Positions 48,393 through 60,120 of a DNA stretch of 64,000 nucleotides are shown in pieces. The notes under the pieces are model-generated. The model was not told the DNA's origin. It did not search any database and saw only the letters and a program-made list of their open reading frames with translations. The stretch comes from Papio anubis (Eukaryota; Chordata; Mammalia; Primates; Cercopithecidae): NCBI RefSeq assembly GCF_008728515.1, contig NC_044981.1, positions 114,918,385-114,982,384 on the forward strand. Reading direction: 5' to 3'. Both the position numbers and the translations under genes were made by a program. How positions within the stretch are numbered: position 1 is the first letter of the stretch; every line of letters starts with the position of its first letter.

Positions 48393-48790
48393 TCTAGTTT
48401 GCTATAACAAAATATTGTAGACTGGGTGACTTAAACAACAGACTTCTTTTTTTTTTTTTTTTTTTTTTTGGTTCTAGAGGCTGGGAAGTCTAAGCCAGAA
48501 GATTTGGTGTTTGGTGAGGGCCCGCTTCTTGGTTTGTAGACAGCCACCTTGCCTTTTCACTGTGTGCTCCCATAGCCTTTCCATGGCACATGCTTCTGGA
48601 GAGAGAGCTCTCCCTCCCTTTCTGTTCTTAAAAGGGCACTAATTCCATCAAAAGAGTGCCACCTCCAAGACTCTATCTCGACTTAATTGCCTCCCAAAGG
48701 CCCCACCTTCAAATACAAGAACATTGCGGGTCAGGCCTTCAACATGAATTTAGGGAAGAGGGAGAAGCAAACATCCAGCCCATAACAACA
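48393..48790 (-). mobile_element. MaLR-type LTR, MLT1/MST-like
   Basis: Reverse MaLR LTR: CTAGTTTGCTATAACAAAAT, GACTGGGTGACTTAAACAAC, GGTTCTAGAGGCTGGGAAGT and AAAGGCCCCACCTTCAAATA. It ends near CCAGCCCATAACA. A T run (about 48,447-48,469) interrupts it. Confidence 0.85.
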
Positions 48791-48794
48791 GTGG

Positions 48795-48915
48795 AGCAGA
48801 AAAAACATGGAGCTAGGTGACTTTAAGTGAATTACTGTAAATCTCTGGGGATTAATTTCTCACCTGTAAAATGAGGAAAACTGGATGACAATTTTAACAT
48901 CCATGTCTGTTTTAA
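48795..48915 (+). mobile_element. MIR relic
   Basis: AGTGAATTACTGTAAATCTC, then ATTTCTCACCTGTAAAATGA follow the forward MIR core. Confidence 0.65.
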
Positions 48916-49925
48916 AAATCTAGGACACAAGTAATATTCCTGGAAAAATTTAACTTGTTGTTTTTCTATATACACTTGATGCTAGTATGTGTGAGTGGTG
49001 GCACAGAAGTGGGAAGTTAACTTTGTAAAGCTAAAACTCCAGAATGGCTTTCAAAATATAATTAAGTTGCTTGGCTGAAACTCTCCATTCAGAATCAAAG
49101 TACACTTAGAAAATATAAAATATAGAAGATAGTATTCTGCTTTAGCTAGATATAAAGGCCTCAAAATATTATGCATTTTAATAACTATTATTTTAAAAAA
49201 TTCTTACAGTTTCCAATCTCTAACTGATCAGATGAGAGGCATTTTCTTCAAAAAATTTCTTTACGTCCCCTGTAGTGTCTCTTGGATTTCTGTATGAAAA
49301 TGCTCATTTCTTTGTCCCAAGGTACTAAAGATACATCCTAGCTTAAAAGATAGTTGGTGCAGACCTCTGAGTGGGCCCCTGGTGTTTATGTAAATAGGGC
49401 TTTCGATTGGCAAGCAATTAGCCATTCATGACATTCGACACTGTTACTAATGTCATCAGAGTATCTAATTAAGTGTACTTACGCACATGACACTCCATGA
49501 TGTAAGGAACACACAATACAAACATATTTCCTGGTTTCTGGATACCACAAACTTAATACTTTGGCTGATATTCATTACAATCTGATTACGAATTCAGCAA
49601 TGACCCCTTTGAAGAATGCAAACCACTATTTTCCAAGAAATTTAATTTGGCATTCCTAGCCTTTTCTTGACTCTCTGCAATATTTTCTACATCCTCAATT
49701 AAACGAATCAGCTCTGCTACAGCCACCGTTCATAGTGATTAACAAAACTAGGCCAGTGGGTTTGTTTTGAGCTTCTTTCTAGTCCAGCCTTATGTGCAGG
49801 AATCTTGGCTAATGAGAAGCAGCTGAGAATTAGAGCGGCCTGGCTTGATCAAGACTATGGTAAATATACCAGGTGATTATATGACATCTTTCTCTATCTG
49901 TCCCACGATATGGCTAGAAATGGGA
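48916..49925. other. Repeat-poor AT-rich DNA, no gene seen
   Basis: Homeobox-type words (GCAAGCAATTAGCC, CTAATTAAGTG, TCTGATTACGAATTC) cluster at 49,400-49,720. This looks like constrained noncoding DNA but is not testable here. Confidence 0.35.
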
Positions 49926-49929
49926 CAAG

Positions 49930-50150
49930 GAGCACAGGGTCAGGTTTGGGGATCAGGCAGATCTGCATTCAAATCCCAGTCCCACAACCTACGAGCTGTG
50001 AAATCCCTGACAATGGGCTGAACTCTCTGAGGCCCACTTTCCTCATCTGTAATTAGAGATAATAATTCCTGCTTCAAAGAGCTGTCATGAAGATTTAATG
50101 AAAGAGACTGGTAGGATAAATAGTAAGTTCTCTGTTAACACCAATTCCTT
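49930..50150 (+). mobile_element. MIR relic
   Basis: GGCAGATCTGCATTCAAATC, CCTACGAGCTGTGAAATCCC and CTTTCCTCATCTGTAATTAG follow the forward MIR. Confidence 0.9.
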
Positions 50151-50184
50151 CTCTCCACAACCCCCTCCCACTTCTGATACTTTC

Positions 50185-50342
50185 CATTGCCCCTCCCTCC
50201 TTTTCTTCCTTCCTTCCTTTCCTTCCTTCTTTCATTTTCCTTCCCATTTTCCTTCCCTCCTTCCTTCCTTCAATTTTCTTTCCCTCCTTCCTTCCTTCCC
50301 TGCTTCTCTCCCTCCTCCCCTCCTTCTTTCCTTCCTTCATCA
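50185..50342 (+). repeat. (TTCC)n polypyrimidine tract
   Basis: About 158 bases of C/T with TTCC units and a few A. Confidence 0.95.
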
Positions 50343-50344
50343 CA

Positions 50345-50455
50345 CATATTCTTTTATATTTGACACTAGCTAGGTACTGTATATAAAACTGGCACAAGAC
50401 ACTGTTTCTTCCTTCAAAGTACTTACTATCCAGTGCAGGAGACAAGTAACAAGTA
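50345..50455 (-). mobile_element. LINE-2 relic, 5' part, split by a Tigger
   Basis: GGCACAAGACACTGTTTCTT and CCAGTGCAGGAGACAAGTAA resemble the reverse L2. The sequence resumes at 51,008. Confidence 0.6.
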
Positions 50456-51005
50456 TAGTAGTCCCCCTTATCCCCGGGGGATACATTTCAAGACCCTCAG
50501 TGGATGCCTGAAACCAGGGATAGTACTGAACCCGATATATGCTGTCTTTTCCTATATAAAACATACCTATGATAAAGTTTAATTCATAATTTAGGCACAG
50601 CAAGGGATTAACAATAAAACAGAACAATTAACAATTATAGCAATATGCCAGCATCATTACTCCTGCACTTTGGGGCCATTATTAAACAAAATAAGGGTTC
50701 TTTGGGCACCAGCACTGTGATGCTGCCACAGTCAATCTGATAACCGTAACAGGGTGAGCAACCAAGTAACTCACAAGCAGGGAATGTCTACAGTGTGGCC
50801 ATGCTGGATAAAGGCACAATTCACATCATGGGTGAGATGGGGCCGGACAGAGTTAGATTTCACTGCATTTCTTAAAATGGCATGCAACTGAACACTTATG
50901 AACTATTTATTTCCAAAATTTTCCATTTAATATTTTTGGACCACAGTTAACCATAGGCAACTAAAACTTCAAAGAGTGAGCCCAAGAATAAGGGCAGGGT
51001 AACTG
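50456..51005 (+). mobile_element. Tigger-type (Tc1/mariner) DNA transposon fossil
   Basis: Starts TAGTAGTCCCCCTTATCCCC and ends ATAAGGGCAGGGTAACTG, diverged inverted ends. TA dinucleotides at 50,454-50,455 and 51,006-51,007 are the expected target duplication. It is non-autonomous, about 550 bp, with no transposase. Internal words such as CCTATGATAAAGTTTAATTC are family-typical. Confidence 0.9.
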
Positions 51006-51007
51006 TA

Positions 51008-51480
51008 CTTTCAATACAATAATACGTAGGGGGCAGGTAGGAGGAGCACATGGAAATAACATTCAACTCAATCTCACAGCAGGGAAAGTCTAGATTGAGC
51101 TGATGGAGAGCAGTAGGTGGCTAGATCAAGAAATCTAGATGTCAGAGAGCTTGTTGTTCACAACAGGAACATCACATGCAAAGGCCCAGAGGTATGAGAA
51201 AGCCTGCAACTGCAGGTATTTCTGACTGACTGACAACGAGGCACCACAAAAGGTAGTTGCAGGAAATGAATTTGGAGGTAGACAGAGGCCTGATGGTAAA
51301 GTACTTTGTAGACCTCATTGAGGGATTGAAACTTTATCTGGAGGGTAATTAGGGGTGACTGCACAGTTTTAGGCAGAGAAGTGGCAAGACACAATTGTGC
51401 TTTAGAAGTATGGTGGAGGAGGTACAGCAGTTAAGATAGTGAGGCCACATATGAGGCCTTTGAAGTCCTCCAGAGAAAAG
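51008..51480 (-). mobile_element. LINE-2 relic, 3' part
   Basis: ACATGCAAAGGCCCAGAGGT, AAAGTACTTTGTAGACCTCA and ATGAGGCCTTTGAAGTCCTC fit a reverse L2. The Tigger split the copy. Confidence 0.7.
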
Positions 51481-52839
51481 ATGATGGGTACCAGAAGGGG
51501 AGTAGTTAGAATTTTTATTATCTTCTCTTCAAACTGAGAACAGCCCCAGGAACTTCTGAGAACTTTTGAGCTAATCAAATAAGCTTACCACTTTTTCCAC
51601 TGTGCTGGGTGTTGACAGTTTATAAGCACAAGTAAGTACCTGCTATTATCACTTATATATTTCCTTTGTGACTCATGGTATTGAAGCTAGAGTTAGGTCC
51701 AGCTAATGACTGCTGTGGAGTCACCTCTCTGGGTGGTGACCAATGTCTTGTTTCTGTGCCAGGAGAGCACTCTTCACAGAATTATCTTCAAACCAAACCA
51801 AACCAAAACAAAACAAAACCCTGATTAGCCTTCTAAAGAATCAATTTGATTATGGTTTAATTTTATGTTTATGTGGAGAGGGAGAATAGTTCACAAAATA
51901 AAACGTCCCCACCTACATGACCTTCCCTAACTGCTGCTATGACTTTGGAAGACCTATTAGTGTTTAACAAAACACGTTGCATCAAAGTAGTTGAAGGGCG
52001 AAGTAGCTGAAGAATCCTAATATCTTAAGAGGTTTGCCAATCCTGTTATTTTTATATGAAATCCAGGCACTTAAGAAGAAATTACTCAAAATTATAATTT
52101 TACCAAACTTCAAATTAGAAGGAATTATTCTTTGAAGGTACAAAATAAGAAAATAATACTTATTTATCTTGAAGAATAGCTTGCAAATAAAAGAACTTTC
52201 TTTAAGTTAAAAAGGGTAACTTGACATGTAAAGCTGATATTTTAAAATGTTCCCTAGATCCATATAAATATAGTCACCGCTGATTATTCAGAGAGGAGTA
52301 TGAGTGAATAGCAGGAGGCATTATTTTAACACTGGCAATTTTTTAAATTATTTGGGCTTGCACTATTCCTTTGCCAGAAAGCAATGATGTGTGAAACCAA
52401 TCCAACAAATCCAGATACACTGGGCCACCACTACTTACATATTTTTACCAAGCATTCGACTTGCAGACACCATCTGAACCCTATGGTTCAAGATCATAAA
52501 TCCTTCTGTGAGGCTCATTTGTTACCATTTGGGCTCATTTATCATCCCCAAAAGACAACCACAAAGGAAAACACAATTGGATACAGTTGGTCCATACATG
52601 CTCTCATGTTTGCAGGGGGCCTAATTTAAGCAAAAAGAAACTTCTCTGAATTTCCCTCCAAACCTAACTTCCATGTCTACCAGGCTTTAAGAATTCAAAT
52701 ATATTTCTAGAAATATTTCCACTTCTGTTTCCTTCTCTAGCTCTGATCATTTTATCAAGCTCCCATTTGCTGAGTGTCTTTACACACCATAAGCTCTTCA
52801 CAGTGTCTGATCTATTTACAACTGGAGTGTAAGGTAGGT
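51481..52839. other. Unique DNA with a short pentamer repeat, no gene seen
   Basis: An (AACCA)n and (AAAAC)n run lies at 51,790-51,820. Nothing else is recognised; 52,050-52,350 is AT-rich. Confidence 0.5.
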
Positions 52840-53259
52840 TGTATTCGTTTGCAAGGGCTGCCATAACACAGTACCACAGACTGGGTGGCTTAAACAACAG
52901 AGATTTCTCATAGTTAAATGAGAGGCTGAAGTACAGAATCAAGGTGTCAGCAGGGTTGGTTCCTTCTGAGGGTTGTGAGAGAAGAAACAGTTCCAGGCCT
53001 CACTCCTTGGCTCATGGATGGCCATCTTTTTCCTGTGTCTTTATGATGTCTTCCCTCGTACAAGTTTGTGTCTAAATTTCCTCTTCTTCTAAGGACATGA
53101 GTCATATTGTATTAGGGCCCACCTGGCTGACCTGATTTTAATGTAGGTACCCTCCATAAAGACCGTATCTGCAAATACAGTCACATTCTGAGGTTCTGGG
53201 GTTAGGATTTCAATGTATGAATTTGGGAAGGGAGATCTGGCACAATTCAGCCCGTAACA
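52840..53259 (-). mobile_element. MLT1-type MaLR solitary LTR
   Basis: Reverse MLT1: GCAAGGGCTGCCATAACACA, CCACAGACTGGGTGGCTTAA, AAGGTGTCAGCAGGGTTGGT and ATTCTGAGGTTCTGGGGTTA. It ends in CAGCCCGTAACA. The flanks TAGGT (52,835-52,839) and CAGGT (53,260-53,264) match at four of five. Confidence 0.93.
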
Positions 53260-53264
53260 CAGGT

Positions 53265-54534
53265 ATAATAGCCTCACTTTACAGGTGAGGAAATTTGGGC
53301 TTGGAAAGTTGGAGGCCAAAAAGATGGTAAGTTGTGAAGTGAATATTCTGGATCTGTTTGATTGCAAAGAGCTCCTACTCCCCACCCTAAATTGCTCCCT
53401 AGCTTTAACCCCATATCATATCTCAACCCCCTCACCCGCAGCCTCACCAGTGGTATTACTGATGAAGCAATCCAGAAAAATATTTTTCCACCAGAGGCAA
53501 GGAGAAAGGTAAACAAAAGCATACTGAATGCTTTTATTCAGTATCTGTTTAGTATGGGATGGTAATAAGCATCTTAGTCACAGAGTATAAGAAAACTTGA
53601 CCCTACAATCTAGGAGCTTTTAATTAACGACAGACCACACCAATGCAAACAAGTTCAAAGGACAGATGCTAACCTCTGAATGAATGTCTCTATTCTCTAA
53701 ATAATGACAATTTTACATTAAACCCAAGCAAAGAGATAAGCAGAACTGGGAGGAAGTTGAGGGTGTTTCCTATTTAGATCAGGCTGGTCTGAAGGAAATC
53801 TTCATCTCTCTTCCTGTGGGAGGGGTTTCAGGAGCCTCAGAAATCTACTCAGTTTTTCATTACTTTTTCATTAATTCATTACTTTAACACTATTACAGCT
53901 TTCCAACATTTTGTTCACCTTTGCTGTCTGCAACGTGTTACTATTACAAATTCTGTAAGCGTGCTTCTAAACAAAATGATGCATTCACAAAAATGTTTAA
54001 TTACTTAAGTCATAAAAAATCAGTCTAGCGTCAACTCTTCTGAAAGTTTGGCTCTATATTAAAACATAAAACTTAGCTGAAGAGACATCTTGCTAAGCTT
54101 CTCAGTCACTGAAGAGCAAGTCAAGAAGTCCACAATACTCTTACCAATATATAAACACGGGAAAATGTTCCTTCTAAGCATGATAAGGATGTGAACAACA
54201 GCTCCCCTCTAATGACTAAAACCTCTGTTCCTCAAAAATACATCATTAGCCAACAACTTCCCTGTAGAAGCTGCCTTTAATTGGCATTTGTACATAACCA
54301 AGTGTTAGTCTGTATTTATACCATAAGTTAATTTGGACAAAATTAAAAGCTAATTGATCACAATCTCAACCTCAGTCATGAGTAGTGTGGGCCCAAAATA
54401 TCAGTCTCCCCATGGATTTATGCAGACAATTTATGGGGAACCAGAGGAAGGCCATTTTTCAGCATTGTCCCAAAGAGTGAATTAATTAGAGAAACATTAA
54501 CTTTAGCTTCTATTTTAGGGACAATGAATTTAAA
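53265..54534. other. Repeat-poor AT-rich DNA, no gene seen
   Basis: ATACTGAAT (53,521-53,529) and ATTCAGTAT (53,536-53,544) form a perfect 9-bp hairpin. Homeobox-type words occur near 54,275-54,360. Confidence 0.4.
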
Positions 54535-54536
54535 TA

Positions 54537-54744
54537 CAGTCACACCTTGGTATAGACAGGAGATGGGTTGCAAGACTCCCTGCATATAGCAAAATCCACG
54601 CATACTCAGGTCCTGCAGTTAGCCCTGCAGAGCCGAGTACCAGAAAAGTCAGGCTTCACATCCCCAAGAATACTGTATTTTCAATCTGTGTTTAGAGTAA
54701 GTGGGCTCTCACAGTTCAAACCTGTGTTGTACAAAGGTCAACTG
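54537..54744 (+). mobile_element. Short Tigger-type transposon fossil
   Basis: 208 bp that begins CAGTCACACC and ends GGTCAACTG, flanked by TA on both sides (54,535-54,536 and 54,745-54,746). Inner words such as GCAAAATCCACGCATACTCA are family-typical. Confidence 0.8.
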
Positions 54745-54781
54745 TACTGTTTTTCCCCTTTACTTCATAAAGAGTTGTCAT

Positions 54782-55093
54782 GGTTGGGCATGGTGGCTGA
54801 TGCCTGTAATCCCAACACTTTGGCAGGCTGAGGTGGGCAGATCACCTGAGGTCAGGAGTTCGAGAGCTGTCTGGTTAACATGGTGAAACCCCATCTTTAC
54901 TAAAAAACTACAAAAATTAACCAGGCATGGTTGGTGGCAGGGACCTGTAATCCCAACTACTCGAGAGGCTGAGGCAGGAGAATTGCTTGAACCTGGGAGG
55001 CAGAGGTTACAGTGAGCCAAGATCGTGCCACTGCACTCCAGCCTGGGTGACAGAGACTCCATCTCAAAGACAAACAAAACAAAAACAAAAACC
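54782..55093 (+). mobile_element. Alu, full length
   Basis: Forward Alu ending in a (CAAAA)n tail. The flanks AGAGTTGTCA (54,771-54,780) and AGATTTGTCA (55,094-55,103) match at nine of ten. Confidence 0.96.
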
Positions 55094-55158
55094 AGATTTG
55101 TCACAAGGCAAGCATTATTGGTCCAAGACAAAATCATAACCAAATAGTTAAAATTTCT

Positions 55159-55917
55159 GCCATCAGAGAAATGCAAATCAAAACCACAATGAGATGGTGA
55201 GATGTCATTGAGATAGTATCTACCATCTCACACCAGTTAGAATGGCGATCATTAAAAAGTCAGGAAATAACAGGTGCTGGAGAGGATGTGAGAAATAGGA
55301 ATACTTTACACTGCTGTTGGTGGGATTGTAAACTAGTTCAACCATTGTGGAAGACAGTATGGCAATTCCTCAAGGATCTAGAACTAAAAATACTATTTGA
55401 CCTAGCCATCCCATTACTGGGTATATACCCAAAGGATTATAAATCACTCTGCTATAAAGACACATGCACACGTATGTTTACTGCGGCACTATTCACAATA
55501 GCAAAGACTTGGAATCAACCCAAATGTCCATCAGTGACAGACTGGATTAAGAAAATGTGTCACACATACACCATGGAATACTACGCAGTCATAAAAAAGG
55601 ATGAGTTCATGTCCTTTGTAGGGACATGGATACAGCTGGAAACCATCATTCTCAGCAAACTATCTCCAGAACAGAAAACCAAACACTGCATGTTCTTACT
55701 CATAGGTGGGAATTGAATAATGAGAACACTTGGACACAGGAAGGGGAACATCACACACCAGCGCCTATTGTGGGGAGGAGAGGGGGGAGGGATAGCATTA
55801 GGAGATATACCTAATGTAAATGACAAGTTAATGGGTGCAGCACACCAACATGGCACATGTATACATATGTAACAAACCTGCATGTTGTGCACATGTACTC
55901 TAGAACTTAAAGTACAA

Positions 55918-55950
<33 letters not shown>
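55159..55950 (+). mobile_element. 5'-truncated L1PA, 3' end of ORF2 and 3' UTR
   Basis: About 0.8 kb. A perfect 10-bp target-site duplication TAAAATTTCT (55,149-55,158 and 55,951-55,960) brackets it. It holds the last part of ORF2 (KTWNQPKCPSVTDWIKKM and LSPEQKTKHCMF), then a 3' UTR close to that of the L1 at 24,826, and an (AAAT)n tail. A 26-nt insertion (55,196-55,221) interrupts it near the start. One G is missing in GAGGATGTGAGAAATAGG, and an extra CTG-like step follows. The frame reopens at 55,288. Confidence 0.96.
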
Positions 55951-55951
<1 letters not shown>

Positions 55952-55960
55952 AAAATTTCT

Positions 55961-57904
55961 TACAATGCAAAACTTGTCAAGGAAACACACATACACACAC
56001 AACACACAACACAGACATTTTAATCCACTTAAATCTAGGAAATGGCTTCAAGCTCAGGTATGTAAATGAATATAATACCTAATTATGGATTGTTAAAAAA
56101 TAAAACATATAAACAAACATACAAAAATTCTAGTTTCTCTGGATGGGATTATATCCAGTGGAAAACTTCAACCCACTAAAAGGCCTAACAATGGATCCTT
56201 ATTGTTGGAAACCACAGTGTTGCCCTCAAACAGTAATATATTTTCACCACTTCTCCTAATCCCACTGAAGAGCCCAGTGACACAATTCCAATGCATATGT
56301 AAATAATTACTAAGCAGCAGATAATTATGCCCAAATCAATAGCTGGGCAGCTGGGTTACTCTATGTCAAAACCCAGACAATTCAATGAAAGCTCCCCTAA
56401 GGAATATTCTCAGTTGTTATGGTGAATTTTGCTGTTACTTTTGCATTTTGATTGATTAATACACAATGCACCTTGGCACGTTTTCTATTTGGAATGCAAA
56501 ATGCTGGTAACACATGAGAGGATACAGTAGAATTCTCCTACTATTTCCTAATGGAATTTTGCTTTAATCTTTCAGAAACACAGCAGAAATTTGAAGTTTC
56601 TTTTGTATCTTAAAAAAACACTCAATAATCTAAAAATAATATGATAGCATAAAATGAATATTTAAATGGATAGATGCATCAATAAATTACTCTAGGAAAA
56701 TTATTATTTTTATAATTTCAGGAAATTATTCTTTTTATAATATCAAAGCAAGGAGTTGATGGTAATTCTTAGAGATTTATAAATCTGACACTATAAAGTA
56801 TACAGTTAACTTTTAGATATCCACATTAGTTCTATGCACTCGTGGAAAACACATATCCTCTACTCAGACAATACATATAATATTAACTTTCCGAGGGAAT
56901 AGTTTTTATACAGGAGAAGAAAAGTGAGAAGGACATTCAGAATATTAAAACATATTTCATTAGACAGTAGCAAAATGTATTCCTTCTCCAGTTTTCTTAC
57001 TGTCTTACAAGGCTCTCTTCTACCTTACTGGTCTAGTGGGGAGAATTCTAACATCTTTTATACACAAGTGTTTCGATCTTCTTCTCCTAAATCACTGCTC
57101 ACAATTCCCAGCTCACTTTCTCAGTGCCAACAGCCATAGTTACTGGTGACAAAATGTGGCGTTTCATACCAGATGTCTCATGGGGATGACAAGTTCGAGT
57201 TTAAGGGATGTGCTATCTCAACCAGACTGGTAACATGATTCGGGGAGATGGCCTGAACTCACTCAGCTAATCCCCAAGGAGGAACAGAACAGCTTCAACC
57301 AAGTGCTTTTGGCACCACTGCACATTTCATCTTTTATTTTTTAAAAAACACAGGCTCCCTTTCCTCTTTGTTGGCCACCCTTTGAAAGAATGGACCTCAT
57401 GTCTTTCCATCCTTATTTTTGTCAACCTTAAAGGGATCTGGTTATCTTTCTTCCAAGGCCATCATCACACAGGAAAACAATATATTCTTCTTCCAATCTT
57501 TCCCACTCCACACTCCCACTACCTGTCACAGCCCCTTTTTTTTTTTCTGATTTGCATCAGAAATATAATTTGTAATTGACTACAAATTAACTATAGAATT
57601 TAAATTTCTCTTCCGGGATTACTAGAGTAGTTCAATCTATTTTGTATCAGTTTCTATTTGACGTGAGTATTTAAATGTAATTTTTTCATTAGAGAGATGA
57701 TGAGTGAAGAACATAATTTAATGAAATTATGGCTAATACAATGAGAAGGGTTTGGACAATAATTACAAGTAGGGATTTTTTCTTTTTCTAGAAAATTAAA
57801 TGTTCAGGGTGCCTGTATGCCTCTTTTTGTAGGCAAGGTCTTCTCCTATCTTATGATTCCTCCTGTAAAATATTAAAACTAAGGTGTTTCAACTAAAGAG
57901 TTGA
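55961..57904. other. Repeat-poor AT-rich DNA, no gene seen
   Basis: 56,280-56,520 is non-repetitive and contains TGATTGATTAAT (56,449-56,460), a PBX/HOX-type site. A short CA run lies near 55,985-56,005. No exon is seen. Confidence 0.4.
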
Positions 57905-57911
57905 AAATAAT

Positions 57912-58205
57912 GACTGGGTGTGGTGGCTCACGCCTGTATTCCCAGCACCTTGGGAGGCTGAGGCAGGCGGATCATGAGGTCAGGAGATCGAGACCATCCT
58001 GGCTAACATGGTGAAACCCCGTCTCTACTAAAAATACAAAAAATTAGCTGGGCATAGTGGCACACGCCTGTAGTCCCAGCTACTCAGGAGGTTGAGGCAG
58101 GAGAATGGCGTCAAACCAGGAGGCGGAGCTTGCAGTGAGCCAAGATCGTGCCACTGCACTCCAGCCTGGGCGTCAGAGCAAGAACCTGTCTCTAAATAAA
58201 TAAAT
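57912..58205 (+). mobile_element. Alu (AluY-like), full length
   Basis: Forward Alu with GAGATCGAGACCATCCTGGC. It ends in an (AAAT)n tail. AAATAATG occurs before (57,905) and after (58,206), an 8-bp duplication. Confidence 0.95.
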
Positions 58206-58727
58206 AAATAATGTAGAATTTCCACATATAAATAAGTATGTTTCTAGATATTAGATTTTCAAAGGAAATTTTTTTACATCTTTTTACATCAGCACTGCCC
58301 ATGGATGCTTCCTACTTCAACCTCATCATGATAAAGACAGGTGTGCTCACATGGAATGTACTTACTCTTCTACAATATCTCTAAATTGTACCACTTAAAA
58401 CATTGTCTTGGATATTTTGGGCCATCTCTAGCTTAGAGGAAAGAGACTGTGATTTGGACTTTGTAGCTCAAATATCTTGCCCACCCACTTCTCCCAAATA
58501 AAACAAATACAGCAAGGTCAGAATAACCTGGCAATATGTAAACCAGGGTCTTCCCATTCTCCGAGGTTTTGCATGATAAAAGTGCTTGTGTGTGGAAATG
58601 CGTTTCATCATCAACAAACCTGTTTAATGGTAGGATACTGTTTGGGCTCTGCAAACAACAGGGAACAAATGAAACGCAGACCATCAAAATCAAGTCTAAG
58701 ATTAACTATTCAAAGTACAAGTGAGCA

Positions 58728-59030
58728 GCTGGGCATGGTGGCTCACACCTGTAATCCCAGCATTCTGGGACGCTGAGGTAGGCAGATCAACTGAGATCAG
58801 GAGTTTGAGACCAGCATGGCCAACCAACATGGTGAAACCCCATCTCTACGAAAAATACAAAAATTAGTCGGGTGTGGTGGCAGGCGCCTGTAATCGTAGC
58901 TACTCAGGAGGCTGAGGTGGGAGAATCACTTGAACCTGAGAGGCAGAGGTTGCAGTGAGCCAAGATTGTGCCACTGCACTCCAGCCTGGGTGACAAAGCA
59001 AGACTCCTCAAAAAACAAAACAAAACAAAA
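58728..59030 (+). mobile_element. Alu, full length
   Basis: Forward Alu with a (CAAAA)n tail. The 13-bp flanks at 58,713-58,725 and 59,034-59,046 match at 11 of 13. Confidence 0.95.
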
Positions 59031-59046
59031 ATGAAGTGTAAGTGAG

Positions 59047-59265
59047 TGAACAGACAAGGTATTGTAACACATGGTGAGTAGAAATGCAAAACTCAAAGGA
59101 CAAAATTTATCTTAAGGTCCTTCCTGAATTCCCCACCTTCAATTTCTGGACACTTGGCCCAAGAGAATAGGCTTCTTAAGGCCTAGTTATCAAATACAAT
59201 TCAAGGTAGAAAAAATTTGTATGTAAGCTTTCTGGGAAACAGGCAGGCAGACAGACAGACAGACA

Positions 59266-59305
<40 letters not shown>

Positions 59306-59770
59306 AATAGACTAAACACTATTTCTAATCCTTAAAATATCAGAGGCCAGTAGCTCCATTGGTCCATTATTAACAAGGCCACTTAATGGAACAGTATTAA
59401 GAGCACTCAGTAAAATTCACAGCAAGACAGCTTGCACCCAACTGAACTCGTGATATTAAACATCTGACCACAAAATGGTGAATTTTTCCCTGTCACTTGT
59501 ACATGAACTCCTAAATTCTCTAGCTTCCCAAATTATTTTTATTAAGCAATAATCTTCACACGCCATAATTTTCATTAGCATATCCCTAGCTCTGTAGAAA
59601 ATCTTTTATCACCAAATATACCTAGTATTTCTCCTCTGTAAATCAGTTCAAACATATGTCACCCCTTATCTATTATTTTGATGTTGCTCAAATGCTCAAC
59701 CTCCCAAATGTTTTATTGCCTCTCATCTAGAGTTTCAAAATTTTGCATATTGAATTTTACCTGTGGGGTC
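59047..59770. other. Unique DNA with a compound microsatellite, no gene seen
   Basis: Apart from the repeat at 59,241-59,302 nothing is recognised. Confidence 0.5.
59241..59302 (+). repeat. (GACA)n (CA)n compound microsatellite
   Basis: About five GACA-type units pass straight into about 17 CA units. Confidence 0.95.
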
Positions 59771-60120
59771 TGAAATAGTTAGGCCATGTCCCCACCCAAA
59801 TCTTGAATTGTAGCTCCCATAATTCCCACATGTCCTAGGAGGGACCCAGTGGGAGGTAACTGAATCATGGGGGCGGGTCTTTCCCATGCTGTTCTTATGA
59901 TAGTGAATAAGTCTCACAAGATCTAATGATTTTTCCCCGCACGTGCTTTCTCTCTTGCCTGCTGCCATCTAAGATGTCCCTTTGCTCTTCTTTTGTTTTC
60001 TGCCATAATTGTGAGGCTTCCTCAGCCATGTGGAAATGTAAGTCCATTAAACCTCTTTCCTTTATAAATTACACAGTTTCAGGTACGTCTTTTTTAGAAG
60101 CATGAGAACAGACTAATACA
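59771..60120 (+). mobile_element. THE1-type MaLR solitary LTR
   Basis: Begins TGAAATAGTTAGGCCATG, includes GTCCCCACCCAAATCTTGAA, ATCATGGGGGCGGGTCTTTC and GTCCATTAAACCTCTTTCCT, and ends ACAGACTAATACA. At 350 bp it is near family length. The central part lacks the usual 'ttataaaggggagttcccc' block. The 5-bp flanks GGGTC and AGGTC differ at one base. Confidence 0.97.
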
